64,000 nt of DNA from positions 1 through 64,000 of the forward strand of contig NZ_JABTEZ010000005.1 in the NCBI RefSeq assembly GCF_015711605.1, written 5' to 3'. The notes under the pieces were generated by a model that did no database searches, was not told where the DNA came from, and saw only the letters and a program-made list of their open reading frames with translations. Of the stretch, positions 26,975 through 36,127 are shown one piece after another (position 1 is the first letter of the stretch; each line of letters starts with the position of its first letter). The position numbers and the translations under genes were made by a program. Origin of the DNA: Planomonospora sp. ID67723. GTDB taxonomy: Bacteria; Actinomycetota; Actinomycetes; Streptosporangiales; Streptosporangiaceae.

Positions 26975-27985
26975 TCAGAGCGTCTGGGACAGGGCCTTGA
27001 TCGGCATCTTCAGGTCGGCCAGCAGGTCGAGGTCCGCCTCGGCGGTCCGGCCGAGAGTGGTCAGGTAGTTGCCCACGATGATGGCGTTGATCCCGCCGAG
27101 CATGCCCTCACGGGTGCCCAGGTCGCCGAGGGTCAGCTCGCGGCCCCCGGCGTAGCGCAGGATCGTGCGCGGCAGCGCCAGCCGGAAGGTGGCAATCGTC
27201 TTGAGCGCCTCGGTCCCCTCCAGCAGCGGGAGCGACTCGAACGGCGTGCCGGGGCGGGGGTTGAGGAAGTTGAGCGGGACCTCGTCGGGCGCCAGCTCGC
27301 CGAGCTGGCCGGCGAACTCCGCCCGCTGCTCCAGGGTCTCCCCCATGCCCACGATGCCGCCGCAGCACAGCTCCATCCCGGCTTCGCGGACCATCAGGCA
27401 GGTGTCCCAGCGCTCCTCCCAGGTGTGGGTGGTGACGACCTTGCCGAAGTGGGACCTCGCGGTCTCCAGGTTGTGGTTGTAGCGGTGCACGCCCATCTCG
27501 GCCAGCTCGTCCACCTGGGCCTGGGTGAGCATGCCCAGCGAGCAGGCGACGTTGATGTCCACCGCCTCGCGGATCGCCTTGACGCCTTCGCGGACCTGGT
27601 CCATGAGCCGCCGGTCGGGGCCGCGCACGGCCGCCACGATGCAGAACTCGGTGGCGCCGGTCGCGGCGGTCTCCTCGGCGGCCCGGACGAGCGAGGGGAT
27701 GTCCAGCCAGGCCGCGCGGACCGGGGAGGGGAACTGCCCGGACTGCGAGCAGAAGTGGCAGTCCTCGGGGCAGCCGCCGGTCTTGAGGGAGACGATCCCC
27801 TCGACTTCGACCTCGGGGCCGCACCACTTCATCCGCACCTCGTGGGCGAGGGCCAGCAGGTCGGGCAGGCGCTCGTCGGGCAGCTTCAGGCACTCCAGCG
27901 CCTGCGCGGCGTCGAGGCCGCGGCCCTCCGCCAGAACCTGGACCCGGGCGATCTCGAGGATGTCGCTCAACTGATGGCTCCACAT
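26975..27985 (-). CDS. bioB: Biotin synthase
   Basis: A 336-residue radical-SAM enzyme that inserts sulfur into dethiobiotin. The [4Fe-4S] motif is CPEDCHFC (C72, C76, C79). Cysteines for the sacrificial [2Fe-2S] cluster are seen in FCIVAA, NVACSLG and [11 protein letters not shown], with an arginine in LRYAGGREL. It is the last of the minus-strand biotin genes, 129 bases downstream of bioD. The likely partner BsaP is encoded nearby. Confidence 0.95.
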   Translation of the reverse strand: MWSHQLSDILEIARVQVLAEGRGLDAAQALECLKLPDERLPDLLALAHEVRMKWCGPEVEVEGIVSLKTGGCPEDCHFCSQSGQFPSPVRAAWLDIPSLVRAAEETAATGATEFCIVAAVRGPDRRLMDQVREGVKAIREAVDINVACSLGMLTQAQVDELAEMGVHRYNHNLETARSHFGKVVTTHTWEERWDTCLMVREAGMELCCGGIVGMGETLEQRAEFAGQLGELAPDEVPLNFLNPRPGTPFESLPLLEGTEALKTIATFRLALPRTILRYAGGRELTLGDLGTREGMLGGINAIIVGNYLTTLGRTAEADLDLLADLKMPIKALSQTL

Positions 27986-28114
27986 CGTAGGGATCGGCTA
28001 CGGCGCAAGCTTAGATGCGGCCGGCGGGATGGTGGGGCCGAGGCCGGGGAAACCCGGGCCGCGGCCCGGAGGGCGGCGGCGACCGGGTGCGCGGGAGGCT
28101 CGGGGAGCCGGCGG

Positions 28115-28855
28115 TCAGGGGGAACCGGGGGAGATCGTGAAACCGGACCGGAAGGCGGCGGGGTCGAACCTGCCGCCGAGCGTCGCGCCCAGCCCGGCCC
28201 GGGCCGTACGGACGAAGGACTCCCGCTCCAGCGCGCCCGCTCCCTCCGGCAGCGCGCCCGCCAGCGGCCGGGCGGCCAGCATCTCGAGGTCCGCCACGTT
28301 GCACCGCTCGGCCAGGCCCGGCTCCGCCGGCCAGGAGCCGATCACCACCCCGGCCAGGCTCAGCCCCCGGCCGGCCACCGCCTCCAGCGTCAGCGCGGTG
28401 TGGTTGAGCGTGCCGAGCGCCGCCCTGGCGACCACGAGCACGGGTGCTCCGAGAGTCCTGGCGAGGTCGGCGATCGTGGAACCTTCCTCGTCGAAGCGGA
28501 CGAGCAGGCCGCCCGCGCCCTCCACGAGCACCAGCCGGTGCGACTCGGCGAGTTCCCTGATCGTCTCGACGGCCTCGATCATGGAGACCGGGGGCAGGTC
28601 CGCCACGCGGGCGGCGGCGGCCGGGGCCAGCGGGTCGGGGAAGCGGGCCAGCTCGAAGGTGGTCGTGACCCCGGAGAGCCGGATGACGTCGTCCAGGTCG
28701 CCGGGCTCGCCCTCGCCGACCCCGGTCTGCGCGGGTTTGACCACCGCCACCGACGAGCCCCGCTCCCACGCGAGCGCCGCCACCGCGGCGGTGACGATCG
28801 TCTTCCCCACGCCGGTGTCGGTCCCGGTCACCACGAGAATGCTCACCCGTCTCAC
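28115..28855 (-). CDS. bioD: Dethiobiotin synthase
   Basis: A 246-residue P-loop carboxylase-ligase that closes the ureido ring from 7,8-diaminopelargonate, CO2 and ATP. It has the modified Walker A (TGTDTGVGKT), KPAQTG and the EGAGGLLVR motif. GTG 28846 is an alternative start three codons downstream. It lies between the dasR-like gene and bioB, all on the minus strand. Confidence 0.93.
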   Translation of the reverse strand: MRRVSILVVTGTDTGVGKTIVTAAVAALAWERGSSVAVVKPAQTGVGEGEPGDLDDVIRLSGVTTTFELARFPDPLAPAAAARVADLPPVSMIEAVETIRELAESHRLVLVEGAGGLLVRFDEEGSTIADLARTLGAPVLVVARAALGTLNHTALTLEAVAGRGLSLAGVVIGSWPAEPGLAERCNVADLEMLAARPLAGALPEGAGALERESFVRTARAGLGATLGGRFDPAAFRSGFTISPGSP

Positions 28856-28916
28856 CCTACGGCGTGCGGCGAGCCGAGGCGGATTCCGGGTTTTCCACGG
28901 CCGGAGCGTGTTCCGG

Positions 28917-29639
28917 TCAGGGACGGCGGAGGCGGGTGACGAACTTGTAGCGGTCGCCGCGGTAGAGGGACTGGGCCCACTCGACGGGGTTGCCGTCGGC
29001 GTCGAAGGCGTGCCGGGTCAGCAGCAGCATCGGCAGGCCGACGTCGACGCTCAGCACCTGGGCGTCGTACGGCGTCGCGAGCACGGTCTCGATGATCTCC
29101 TCGGCGTCCATCAGCCGCACGTTGTAGGCGTTGTGCAGCGTCTCGTACAGCGAGGAGTGCACCTCCAGCTCGCGGCGGAGCCGGGGGAAGCGGCGGGCCG
29201 ACAGGTGGGTGGTGTCGATCGACATCGGCTCGCCGTTGGCCAGGCGGAGCCGGTGGATGCGCAGCACCCGGCCGCCGGGGTTGATGGCCAGGCGGCGGGC
29301 CAGGGGCTCGTCGGCGGTGACGTAGCTGATGTCGAGGATCTTGGTGTCCGGCTCCAGCCCGACGGTGCGCAGGTCGCCGGTGTAGGAGGTGAGCTGGAGG
29401 ACCTGGGCGACCTTGGGCTGGGCGACGAACGTGCCCTTGCCCTGGATGCGCACCAGGCGGCCCTCGACCACGAGTTCGGAGAGCGCCTGGCGCACGGTGG
29501 TCCGCGAGGTCTCGAAGCGGACCGCGAGGGTCCGCTCGGGGGGCAGCGCGCTGCCCGCGGGCAGGCTCTTGGTGAGAGCGAGCAGGCTCCGCTTGACGTC
29601 GTAGTATTTCGGGATCCGTGGGGAGTCATCCGTTGTCAT
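28917..29639 (-). CDS. dasR: DasR-like GntR/HutC-family regulator
   Basis: A 240-residue regulator. The start is ATG 29639 with GAGGAG six bases upstream, giving [20 protein letters not shown]. The winged helix ([20 protein letters not shown], about residues 33-52) and the UTRA domain (ending [14 protein letters not shown]) align throughout with Streptomyces DasR as I know it, including [20 protein letters not shown]. DasR senses glucosamine-6-phosphate and controls N-acetylglucosamine and chitin use. Its position between bioF and bioD is unusual and may be chance or a link between the pathways. Confidence 0.85.
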   Translation of the reverse strand: MTTDDSPRIPKYYDVKRSLLALTKSLPAGSALPPERTLAVRFETSRTTVRQALSELVVEGRLVRIQGKGTFVAQPKVAQVLQLTSYTGDLRTVGLEPDTKILDISYVTADEPLARRLAINPGGRVLRIHRLRLANGEPMSIDTTHLSARRFPRLRRELEVHSSLYETLHNAYNVRLMDAEEIIETVLATPYDAQVLSVDVGLPMLLLTRHAFDADGNPVEWAQSLYRGDRYKFVTRLRRP

Positions 29640-29751
29640 GGAAGCTCCTCGCCCGCCGGGAGGGGGCTCCCCGGGCGCGCGGGGCACACCGTGCCGCGCC
29701 CGCCCGCGTCGCCGGACTCTTCCACACGCCCGCCCGCATCGCCGCGCTCGC

Positions 29752-30915
29752 TCACATACTCACCTTCATCTCGGCCACGGCGGTGAGTGCACCCCGGATC
29801 ACCGCGAGATCATCGGAACTCAGATTGGCCCGTGCGGTCAACCGCAGGCAAGAGCGGCCGACCGGCACCGAAGGCGGCCGGAAGCATCCGGCGCGCACCC
29901 CGCGTTCCGCACAGATGACGGCGGCCCGGAGCGCGGTCTCGGGATCGCCGAGCACGATGGGGACGACCGCACCTGCCGGCTCGCCGGTCTCCAGGCCGAG
30001 TCCGCGGGCCATGGCGGCCAGCTCCTCCGCTCTGGTCCGGACGAGTCCGGGCAGTTCGGGCTGAGTCCGAAGGATATCCAGCGCGGCGAGTGCCGCGGCC
30101 ACACTGCCCGGAGCCAGGCCGGTGTCGAAGATGAACGAGCGGCCCGTGTCCACCAGGGTCCCGATCACCTCGGAGGCCCCGAGCACGGCCCCGCCCTGGG
30201 AGCCGAGCGACTTCGACAGTGTGACGGTTCTCACAACCGTCCGTTCACCCGCCAGACCCGCCTCGTACACCGCACCTCGCCCCTCGCGGCCGATCACGCC
30301 GAGCGAGTGCGCCTCGTCGACGACCAGCAGCGCGCCCTGCCGTACGGCGGCCGCGTGCAGCTCCCCGACCGGAGCCAGGTCTCCGTCGACCGAGAAGACC
30401 GCGTCGGTGACGACGATCGCGTGCTCCTCGTCCCGGTCGGCCAGGGCCTTCTCCACGGCCGTCACGTCCTTGTGCGGGGTGATCACCACGCGGGAACGCG
30501 ACAACCGGCAGGCGTCCACGATCGAGGCGTGGTTGCCGGCCTCGGAGACCACCAGCGTGCCGGGGCCGGCCAGGGCTGTGACCGCCGCCAGGTTGGCCAG
30601 GTATCCGGAGGAGAACACCAGCGCGCCCGCGGACCCGGCGAAGCCGCACAGCGCCTCCTCCAGCCGGGCGTGCAGCGCGGTGGAGCCGGTGACCAGGCGG
30701 GAGCCGGTGGAACCGGTGCCCCAGGCCCGGATCGCCTCCACCGCCGCCTCGGCCACCCGCCCGTCCCTGGCCAGGCCGAGGTAGTCGTTGGAGGCCAGGT
30801 CGACCAGGCCGTCGTCGTCGGGCGTACGCGCGCGCAGCGTGCGTCTCAGCCCCGCGGCCTCCCGCGCGGCCGCCTTCGCGCGCAGCCGCGCCAGCGGATC
30901 CGGAGTCTGCTCCAT
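29752..30915 (-). CDS. bioF: 8-amino-7-oxononanoate synthase
   Basis: A 387-residue PLP enzyme that condenses alanine with pimeloyl thioester in biotin synthesis. The Schiff-base lysine is in [11 protein letters not shown], with [10 protein letters not shown] and NDYLGLA elsewhere. I chose ATG 30915 ([12 protein letters not shown]); ATG 30924 would add three residues. It is divergent from pdtaS. bioA is not in the window. Confidence 0.92.
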   Translation of the reverse strand: MEQTPDPLARLRAKAAAREAAGLRRTLRARTPDDDGLVDLASNDYLGLARDGRVAEAAVEAIRAWGTGSTGSRLVTGSTALHARLEEALCGFAGSAGALVFSSGYLANLAAVTALAGPGTLVVSEAGNHASIVDACRLSRSRVVITPHKDVTAVEKALADRDEEHAIVVTDAVFSVDGDLAPVGELHAAAVRQGALLVVDEAHSLGVIGREGRGAVYEAGLAGERTVVRTVTLSKSLGSQGGAVLGASEVIGTLVDTGRSFIFDTGLAPGSVAAALAALDILRTQPELPGLVRTRAEELAAMARGLGLETGEPAGAVVPIVLGDPETALRAAVICAERGVRAGCFRPPSVPVGRSCLRLTARANLSSDDLAVIRGALTAVAEMKVSM

Positions 30916-30983
30916 AGCGGGCATTTTCGCAGCCAGGCTCACTCGATTCGCGTTCGGGCCAGGAAAGAACGCATGATGCACGG

Positions 30984-32483
30984 GTGCCGACTCTAAGCGA
31001 CCTGGCGGTTCGTCACACCGCACTCGACGATGCGGACCTCGAGTGGATGCACTCGCTGGTCTCGGACTGGCAGCTCCTGGCCGACCTGTCGTTCGCCGAT
31101 CTCATCCTGTGGATCCCGCTCCGCGAGGGTTCGGGGTGGATCGCGATCGCGCAGATGCGGCCGACTACCGGTCCCACCGTCTACCACGACGACGTCGTGG
31201 GGACGATCATCGCCAAGGGCGAGCGCGAGCTCATCGACACCGCCTGGAACGAGCGCCGGATCTGCCGCGAGGGTGATCCCGACTGGTCCAGCGGCGTCCC
31301 GGTGCGCGAGGAGACCATCCCGGTACGGCGGGCGGACCTCGCCGGCTCGGTCCCCGGGGAGACTCCGGTGCAGCGCTATCTCGGGGTGATCCAGCGCTCG
31401 ACGAACCTGTCCTCGGCGCGCACTCCGTCCCGGCTCGAGCTCACCTACCTGCAGAGCGCCTCCGACCTGGCCCAGATGGTGGCCGAGGGACGCTTCCCGT
31501 TCTCCGGGGCCGAGCCGATCCTGGTCCGCTCGCCCCGCGTCGGCGACGGGCTGCTCCGGCTCGACCGGGTGGGCCGGGTGACCTACGCCTCGCCGAACGC
31601 CCTGTCGGCCTACCGGCGGCTGGGGCTCACCGCCGACCTGGTCGGCGCGGAGCTGGGCCGTACGACGGCCACGCTCTGCTACGCGGACGAGCCCATCAAC
31701 GAGAACCTGATGGTCGTGGCCAGCGGCAAGGAGCCGCGGGAGACCGAGGTGGAGTCGGGCGGCACGGTGGTGCAGCTCCGGGCGATCCCGCTGGTCGTCG
31801 GGGGAGGGCGGATCGGCGCGCTGGTCCTCATCCGGGACGTGACCGAACTGCGGCGGCGCGAGCGCGAGCTGATGACCAAGGACGCCACCATCCGGGAGAT
31901 CCACCACCGGGTGAAGAACAACCTGCAGACCGTGGCGGCGCTGCTGCGGCTGCAGGCGAGGCGGCTGCAGGTGCCGGAGGGGCGTGAGGCGCTGGAGGAG
32001 GCGGTGCGCAGGGTCGGTTCGATCGCGATCGTGCACGAGACGCTGTCCCACACGCCCGAGGAGCAGGTGGACTTCGACGACATCGCCGACCGCGTGATCG
32101 CGATGGCGAGCGAGGTGTCGGCGCCGGAGGCGCAGGTGGTGCCGCGCCGCGTCGGGACGTTCGGGGTGCTCCGGTCGGAGATCGCCACCCCGTTGGCGAT
32201 GGTCCTCACCGAGTTGCTGCAGAACGCGGTGCAGCACGGCCTGGCGCACCGTCCCGGCCGGCTCCAGGTGATCGTCTCGCGGGGCGCGGACCGGCTGGAC
32301 GTGGTCGTCTCCGACGACGGGACCGGGCTGCCGGAGGGGTTCGACCTGGAACTGTCCACCAGCCTCGGCCTGCAGATCGTCCGCACGCTGGTGGTGGGGG
32401 AGCTCTCCGGGCGCCTGGCCATCGAGCCCCGTCAGGGCGGGGGCACCGAGGTCACCCTGGTCATCCCCCTCCCCGCGGCCTGA
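30984..32483 (+). CDS. pdtaS: Sensor histidine kinase PdtaS
   Basis: A 499-residue soluble histidine kinase of the HisKA_2 type. An N-terminal GAF-like domain (about residues 1-150) precedes a PAS domain (about 170-290), then the phospho-site helix REIHHRVKNNLQTVAALLRL with its histidine near residue 306. The ATPase domain has LTELLQNAVQHGL and DDGTGLP. In mycobacteria PdtaS phosphorylates the RNA-binding antiterminator PdtaR; no pdtaR is seen here. It is convergent with whiB1, a conserved pairing. Confidence 0.9.
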   Translation: MPTLSDLAVRHTALDDADLEWMHSLVSDWQLLADLSFADLILWIPLREGSGWIAIAQMRPTTGPTVYHDDVVGTIIAKGERELIDTAWNERRICREGDPDWSSGVPVREETIPVRRADLAGSVPGETPVQRYLGVIQRSTNLSSARTPSRLELTYLQSASDLAQMVAEGRFPFSGAEPILVRSPRVGDGLLRLDRVGRVTYASPNALSAYRRLGLTADLVGAELGRTTATLCYADEPINENLMVVASGKEPRETEVESGGTVVQLRAIPLVVGGGRIGALVLIRDVTELRRRERELMTKDATIREIHHRVKNNLQTVAALLRLQARRLQVPEGREALEEAVRRVGSIAIVHETLSHTPEEQVDFDDIADRVIAMASEVSAPEAQVVPRRVGTFGVLRSEIATPLAMVLTELLQNAVQHGLAHRPGRLQVIVSRGADRLDVVVSDDGTGLPEGFDLELSTSLGLQIVRTLVVGELSGRLAIEPRQGGGTEVTLVIPLPAA

Positions 32484-32531
32484 CGGCGGGGAGGGCGGGT
32501 CTCCGGGGGGCGGGGCTGCGGGGTGCCGGTG

Positions 32532-32786
32532 TCAGACGGCGGCGCGGGCGCGGGCGCGGGCGGTGCGGCGCTTGAAGGCGCGGCGCTCGTCCTCGCTGAG
32601 ACCGCCCCACACACCGGCGTCCTGTCCGGACTCCAGGGCCCACTTGAGGCAGGCCTCGCTCACGGTGCACGTACGGCAGACCTGCTTGGCCTCTTCGATC
32701 TGCATCAGGGCCGGCCCGGTGTTGCCGATCGGGAAGAACAGCTCGGGGTCCACGTCACGGCAGGCAGCTCGGTGGCGCCAGTCCAT
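32532..32786 (-). CDS. whiB1: WhiB-family Fe-S regulator WhiB1
   Basis: An 84-residue protein with four cluster cysteines at C9, C37, C40 and C46, the same positions as in M. tuberculosis WhiB1. The GVWGG turn (DAGVWGGLSEDERR) and a basic C-terminus (KRRTARARARAAV) follow. WhiB1 binds sigma region 4 and is sensitive to nitric oxide. The neighbouring pdtaS and lipid-kinase genes strengthen the WhiB1 assignment. Confidence 0.92.
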   Translation of the reverse strand: MDWRHRAACRDVDPELFFPIGNTGPALMQIEEAKQVCRTCTVSEACLKWALESGQDAGVWGGLSEDERRAFKRRTARARARAAV

Positions 32787-33066
32787 GCGTCCACTCCTTC
32801 GTGTGAGGAGCCCTTGCGGTGGCTCCGTCGGCTCACATTGTGAAGACTTTCACTAACGGCTGCGAACAATGGCCCGGGCCGGGTTGGGTCCGAGGTCGCT
32901 CGCCTGATCGCCGGTGGCCTGGGAGCGAGGGTGGCCGCTCAAAGGTCCTACGTTCCGACGTCAATGTTGAGATTGTCAGCCCAGTTCAGCGCACGCAAGA
33001 GGTTTGGAAGAACGTTTTGCGGGTTAAGCGTGTCGGATGCGTCACACCATGACGGGATGTAACGCC
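32787..33066. other. whiB1 upstream region
   Basis: About 280 bases, with lower GC than its flanks, that precede whiB1 on the minus strand and follow the stop of the lipid-kinase gene. It should contain the whiB1 promoter and a long leader. I see no gene and no clear hairpin. Confidence 0.4.
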
Positions 33067-34011
33067 CTAGACCAGAACTTGTAACGCATTAGGGATAGAC
33101 CGGAACGTCGCTCGCTCGACCTCTCCCAGGTAGTCGCCGTCGAGCTGGAAGGCCACCGGCCGCTCGGCGGTGAGGGTGAACTCCTTCTCGTCGTGCAGTT
33201 GAACGAGGTGCCGCCCGGTGGGCAGGGTCTCACGCGTGCCGATGATCTGGGGCATGAGATGCAGCATCGACGGCAGGCCGAGGCGCTGCAGGCCCAGCAG
33301 GTCGAGGCCGGTCTCGAAGCTCGCCCAGGGGGTCGGGCAGACCGGCCGGGGGCCCACGTAGGTCCAGGGCGAGGTGTTGGAGACGACCGCCATGAAGATG
33401 CCGTCGGCGGGAGGTATCCCGGGACCCTCCAGGCTCATCGGGGCATGGCGCTTGTCGGTCGAGACGTAGTGGCGCAGCGCGGTGTTCACGTAGCGGGCCG
33501 GCGTGGCCTTGAGCCCGGTGCCGCGCATGCCCTCCACCGCCCGGATGACCTCGGCGTCGTACCCCAGTCCGCTGCAGAAGGTGAAGTAGCGGCTCTCGCC
33601 GTTCCACTCCGCCTGACCGAGCCCGACCGTCCGCCGGCGGCCGGAGGTCACGGCCTCCAGCACCGCCCCGGTGGCCTCGACCGGATCGTTCGGCAGCCCG
33701 AGCGCCCGCGCGAAGACGTTCGCGCTCCCGCCGGGGATCACCAGCAGCGCCGGCCTGTCGGCCGCCACCTCGCCGTCCTCCGCGTCCAGCAGGCCGTTCA
33801 CGGTCTCGTTGATCGTGCCGTCGCCGCCGAGCACGGCGACGGCGGCGAAGCCGTCGGCATGGGCCGTACGGGCGATGTGAGCCGCGTGTCCCCGGTAACG
33901 GGTCTCCTCGACGGTCAGCTCCATGGTGGCGCCCAGTGCCCTGATGAGTACGTCGCGCGTCCGGTGGTTGGTCGTCGTCGCCTTCGGATTCACCAGGAGC
34001 ATCGCACGCAT
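33067..34011 (-). CDS. Diacylglycerol/sphingosine kinase-family lipid kinase
   Basis: A 314-residue DAGK-catalytic-domain protein that should phosphorylate a lipid at the membrane face. Motifs are VLGGDGTINETVNGL near residue 60, PGGSANVFARALGLP near 92 and the late LDGDYLG near 292. It resembles the lipid kinase encoded beside whiB1 in mycobacteria. The exact lipid substrate is unknown. Confidence 0.85.
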   Translation of the reverse strand: MRAMLLVNPKATTTNHRTRDVLIRALGATMELTVEETRYRGHAAHIARTAHADGFAAVAVLGGDGTINETVNGLLDAEDGEVAADRPALLVIPGGSANVFARALGLPNDPVEATGAVLEAVTSGRRRTVGLGQAEWNGESRYFTFCSGLGYDAEVIRAVEGMRGTGLKATPARYVNTALRHYVSTDKRHAPMSLEGPGIPPADGIFMAVVSNTSPWTYVGPRPVCPTPWASFETGLDLLGLQRLGLPSMLHLMPQIIGTRETLPTGRHLVQLHDEKEFTLTAERPVAFQLDGDYLGEVERATFRSIPNALQVLV

Positions 34012-34088
34012 AGTGCCAGCGTATCCGTCGATAACGGTACATAGGTGGCAGAAGGGCGACCGGCTTCCCGCGGCTATAGGGTTGGCCT

Positions 34089-34484
34089 GTGCCGAACCGC
34101 CCGCTGACCCTGACCGTCGCCGCCGTCGTCCTGGCGGTGGAAGGCCTCACCGCCCTGCTGCTCGGCGGCTACGTCGGTGTCGAGACCGTGGTCGGAGAGC
34201 CGTCCGACACGGTGAGCTCGATCTTCGTCGCGGGGTTCGGCCTGCTCGTGGGCGCGATCCTGCTCTGGGTCGCCTGGGGGCTGCTACGGGCGGAGAAGTG
34301 GACCCGGAGCCCGGGGGTGCTGACCCAGATCTTCATGATCCCGGTCTGCGTCACGCTGTTCCAGTCCGGCCAGGTGGTCTTCGGGATCCCGCTGGCCGTC
34401 GCGGCCGTGGCCGGACTGGTCGCGTTGCTCTCCCCGCCGACGACTCAGGCCCTCTACGGGGACGAGCCGTCGGACAGGGTCTGA
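34089..34484 (+). CDS. Small integral membrane protein
   Basis: A 131-residue protein with four predicted membrane helices (for example TVAAVVLAVEGLTALLLGGY and LAVAAVAGLVALL). A small inner-membrane protein is found at the equivalent place in mycobacteria (Rv3217c), but I cannot confirm homology. The start is GTG 34089. It is divergent from the lipid-kinase gene and convergent with sigF. Function unknown. Confidence 0.72.
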   Translation: MPNRPLTLTVAAVVLAVEGLTALLLGGYVGVETVVGEPSDTVSSIFVAGFGLLVGAILLWVAWGLLRAEKWTRSPGVLTQIFMIPVCVTLFQSGQVVFGIPLAVAAVAGLVALLSPPTTQALYGDEPSDRV

Positions 34485-34500
34485 GCCGTCGGGCGAGAGG

Positions 34501-35280
34501 TCAGTCCTCGGCGGTCAGGCCCTCACGGAGCTGGGTGAGGGTCCTGGCCAGCAGCCGGGAGACGTGCATCTGGGAGATGCCCAGCTCGGTGGCGATCTGC
34601 GACTGGGTCATGTTGCCAAAGAACCGCAGCAGCAGGATCCGCTTCTCGCGCGGCGGGAGCCGTTCGAGCAGGGGCTTGAGCGACTCGCGGTATTCGACGC
34701 CCTCCAGGGAGTCGTCCACGATGCCGAGGGAGTCGGCCACCGCGGGCGCGTCGTCGTCGCCGGAGTCGGGTGCGTCGAGGGAGACCGTGGAGTAGGCGTT
34801 GGCCGACTCCAGACCCTCCAGCACCTCCTCCTCGGTCATCTTCAGGAACGCCGCCAGCTCGGCGACGGTGGGAGCCCGGCCCTCCCTCTGGGAGAGCTCG
34901 CTGATCGCCTTGGTGAGCGAGAGCTTCAGCTCCTGCAGGCGGCGCGGCACGCGGACCGCCCAGCCCTTGTCGCGGAAGTGCCGCTTGATCTCGCCCACGA
35001 TCGTCGGCGTGGCATAGGTGGAGAACTCCACCCCGCGGCCGAGGTCGAAGCGGTCGATCGACTTGATCAGGCCGATGGTGGCGACCTGGGTGAGGTCGTC
35101 GAGCCACTCGCCCCGGTTGCGGAACCGGCGGGCGAGGTATTCGACGAGGGGCAGGTGGAGCTCGACGAGCTCGTCACGGATGCGCTGGCGTCGCGGGTCG
35201 TCGGGGGTCAACTCCGCCAGTTCGCCGAAGAGCGTGCGCGCGCGAACCCTGTCGGGCACCGCGTGATCGCTGGTGGCCAT
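34501..35280 (-). CDS. sigF: Stress/sporulation sigma factor, SigF/SigB family
   Basis: A 259-residue group 3 sigma factor with regions 2, 3 and 4. Region 2 contains GEWLDDLTQVATIGLIKSID and EFSTYATPTIVGEIKRHFRD. Region 4 ends with the helix-turn-helix MTQSQIATELGISQMHVSRLL. I chose ATG 35280 (MATSDHAVPDR). It lies 17 bases after the anti-sigma gene, forming the standard rsbW-sigF pair. It controls late development or stress in relatives. Confidence 0.9.
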   Translation of the reverse strand: MATSDHAVPDRVRARTLFGELAELTPDDPRRQRIRDELVELHLPLVEYLARRFRNRGEWLDDLTQVATIGLIKSIDRFDLGRGVEFSTYATPTIVGEIKRHFRDKGWAVRVPRRLQELKLSLTKAISELSQREGRAPTVAELAAFLKMTEEEVLEGLESANAYSTVSLDAPDSGDDDAPAVADSLGIVDDSLEGVEYRESLKPLLERLPPREKRILLLRFFGNMTQSQIATELGISQMHVSRLLARTLTQLREGLTAED

Positions 35281-35297
35281 GGCACGAGTCCTTTCCG

Positions 35298-35723
35298 TCA
35301 CGCCGGCCTCGCCGCGCCTCGACGCTTGCGGAGCACGATCGCCATACGGTCGGGGGAGTCGGTGACCGCGTCCACGTCGTCGGCCAGGGCGGTGAGCACC
35401 ATCCACGCGAACTCGTCGCGCTTCGGCAGGGCGGTGCCGACCGTGCTGACCTCCACGCGGACCTGCATCTCCTGGCCGGTGAGCTCGAACTCGGCGGTCA
35501 GGTCGGTGCCGGGGACCGCCTGGGTCAACAACATCGCGCACGCTTCGTCGACCGCGATCCGCAGATCCTCGATCTCGTCCAGAGTGAAGTCCAGTCGCGC
35601 GGCAAGACCGGCGGTGGCCGTGCGTAACACGGACAGATATGCGCTGACAGCCGGTAGCCGGACGCTCACCACATCACGGATCCCGCCCATCCCGACCGTG
35701 GGCGCCTCGGTGTGCTCGGTCAC
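35298..35723 (-). CDS. rsbW: Anti-sigma factor RsbW-type serine kinase
   Basis: A 141-residue GHKL-fold anti-sigma factor. The N-box IAVDEACAMLL is intact; the G-box region is less clear. It should bind the downstream sigma factor in the cytoplasm and be countered by an anti-anti-sigma protein, which is not encoded here. Start GTG 35723. It is the first gene of the pair with sigF. Confidence 0.85.
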   Translation of the reverse strand: MTEHTEAPTVGMGGIRDVVSVRLPAVSAYLSVLRTATAGLAARLDFTLDEIEDLRIAVDEACAMLLTQAVPGTDLTAEFELTGQEMQVRVEVSTVGTALPKRDEFAWMVLTALADDVDAVTDSPDRMAIVLRKRRGAARPA

Positions 35724-35786
35724 GTTCCTCCTCGCAGAGTCGCTCCCTGCAACCTACCGCCCCGGAGCGGTGGATGCCCCGGTTGG

Positions 35787-35828
35787 ACGCGCGAGGCCGA
35801 GGATTTGACACGTGAGGCCGAGGATTTG
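35787..35828. repeat. 20-bp direct repeat upstream of rsbW
   Basis: The 15-base core GAGGCCGAGGATTTG occurs at about 35792 and again at about 35813, 21 bases apart, with partly matching flanks. Two turns of helix separate the copies, so this could be a regulator site for the rsbW-sigF promoter. Confidence 0.5.
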
Positions 35829-35833
35829 CCACC

Positions 35834-35879
35834 GGAAAAGACACCGTCCCGTGAGGTCGCACTCCTCACGGGACGGTGT
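35834..35879 (-). terminator. Intrinsic terminator downstream of sodN
   Basis: Perfect 16-bp arms (35841-35856 with 35864-35879) and a 7-base loop, followed on the minus strand by CTTTTCC. It lies past two direct repeats after the sodN stop. Confidence 0.85.
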
Positions 35880-35883
35880 TTAC

Positions 35884-36125
35884 GGGCCGTGCTGCGCACG
35901 GCCGGCTCGGGGGCTGGTAACCGGCTCCCGCCGTCGTCACGTCCTCGCTCGTTCCCTCGCTGCGGGCGTTCCTCCGTTGGTTCACCGGCGCCCCCTCGCG
36001 GTGTTGATGGGCCGTGCTGCGCACGGCCGGCTCGGGGGCTGGTAACCGGCTCCCGCCGTCGTCACGTCCTCGCTCGTTCCTCGCTGCGGGCGTTCCTCCG
36101 TTGGTTCACCGGCGCCCCCTCGCGG
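35884..36125. repeat. Two near-identical 117-118-bp direct repeats
   Basis: Copy one (35884-36001) and copy two (36009-36125) differ by a single C in a CCC/CC run. They begin with GGGCCGTGCTGCGCACGGCC, which forms a hairpin, and end with the GCCCCCTCGCGG segment. They fill the gap between sodN and its terminator. No gene is convincing here; the open frame on the minus strand is a by-product of the repeat. Confidence 0.9.
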
Positions 36126-36127
36126 GC

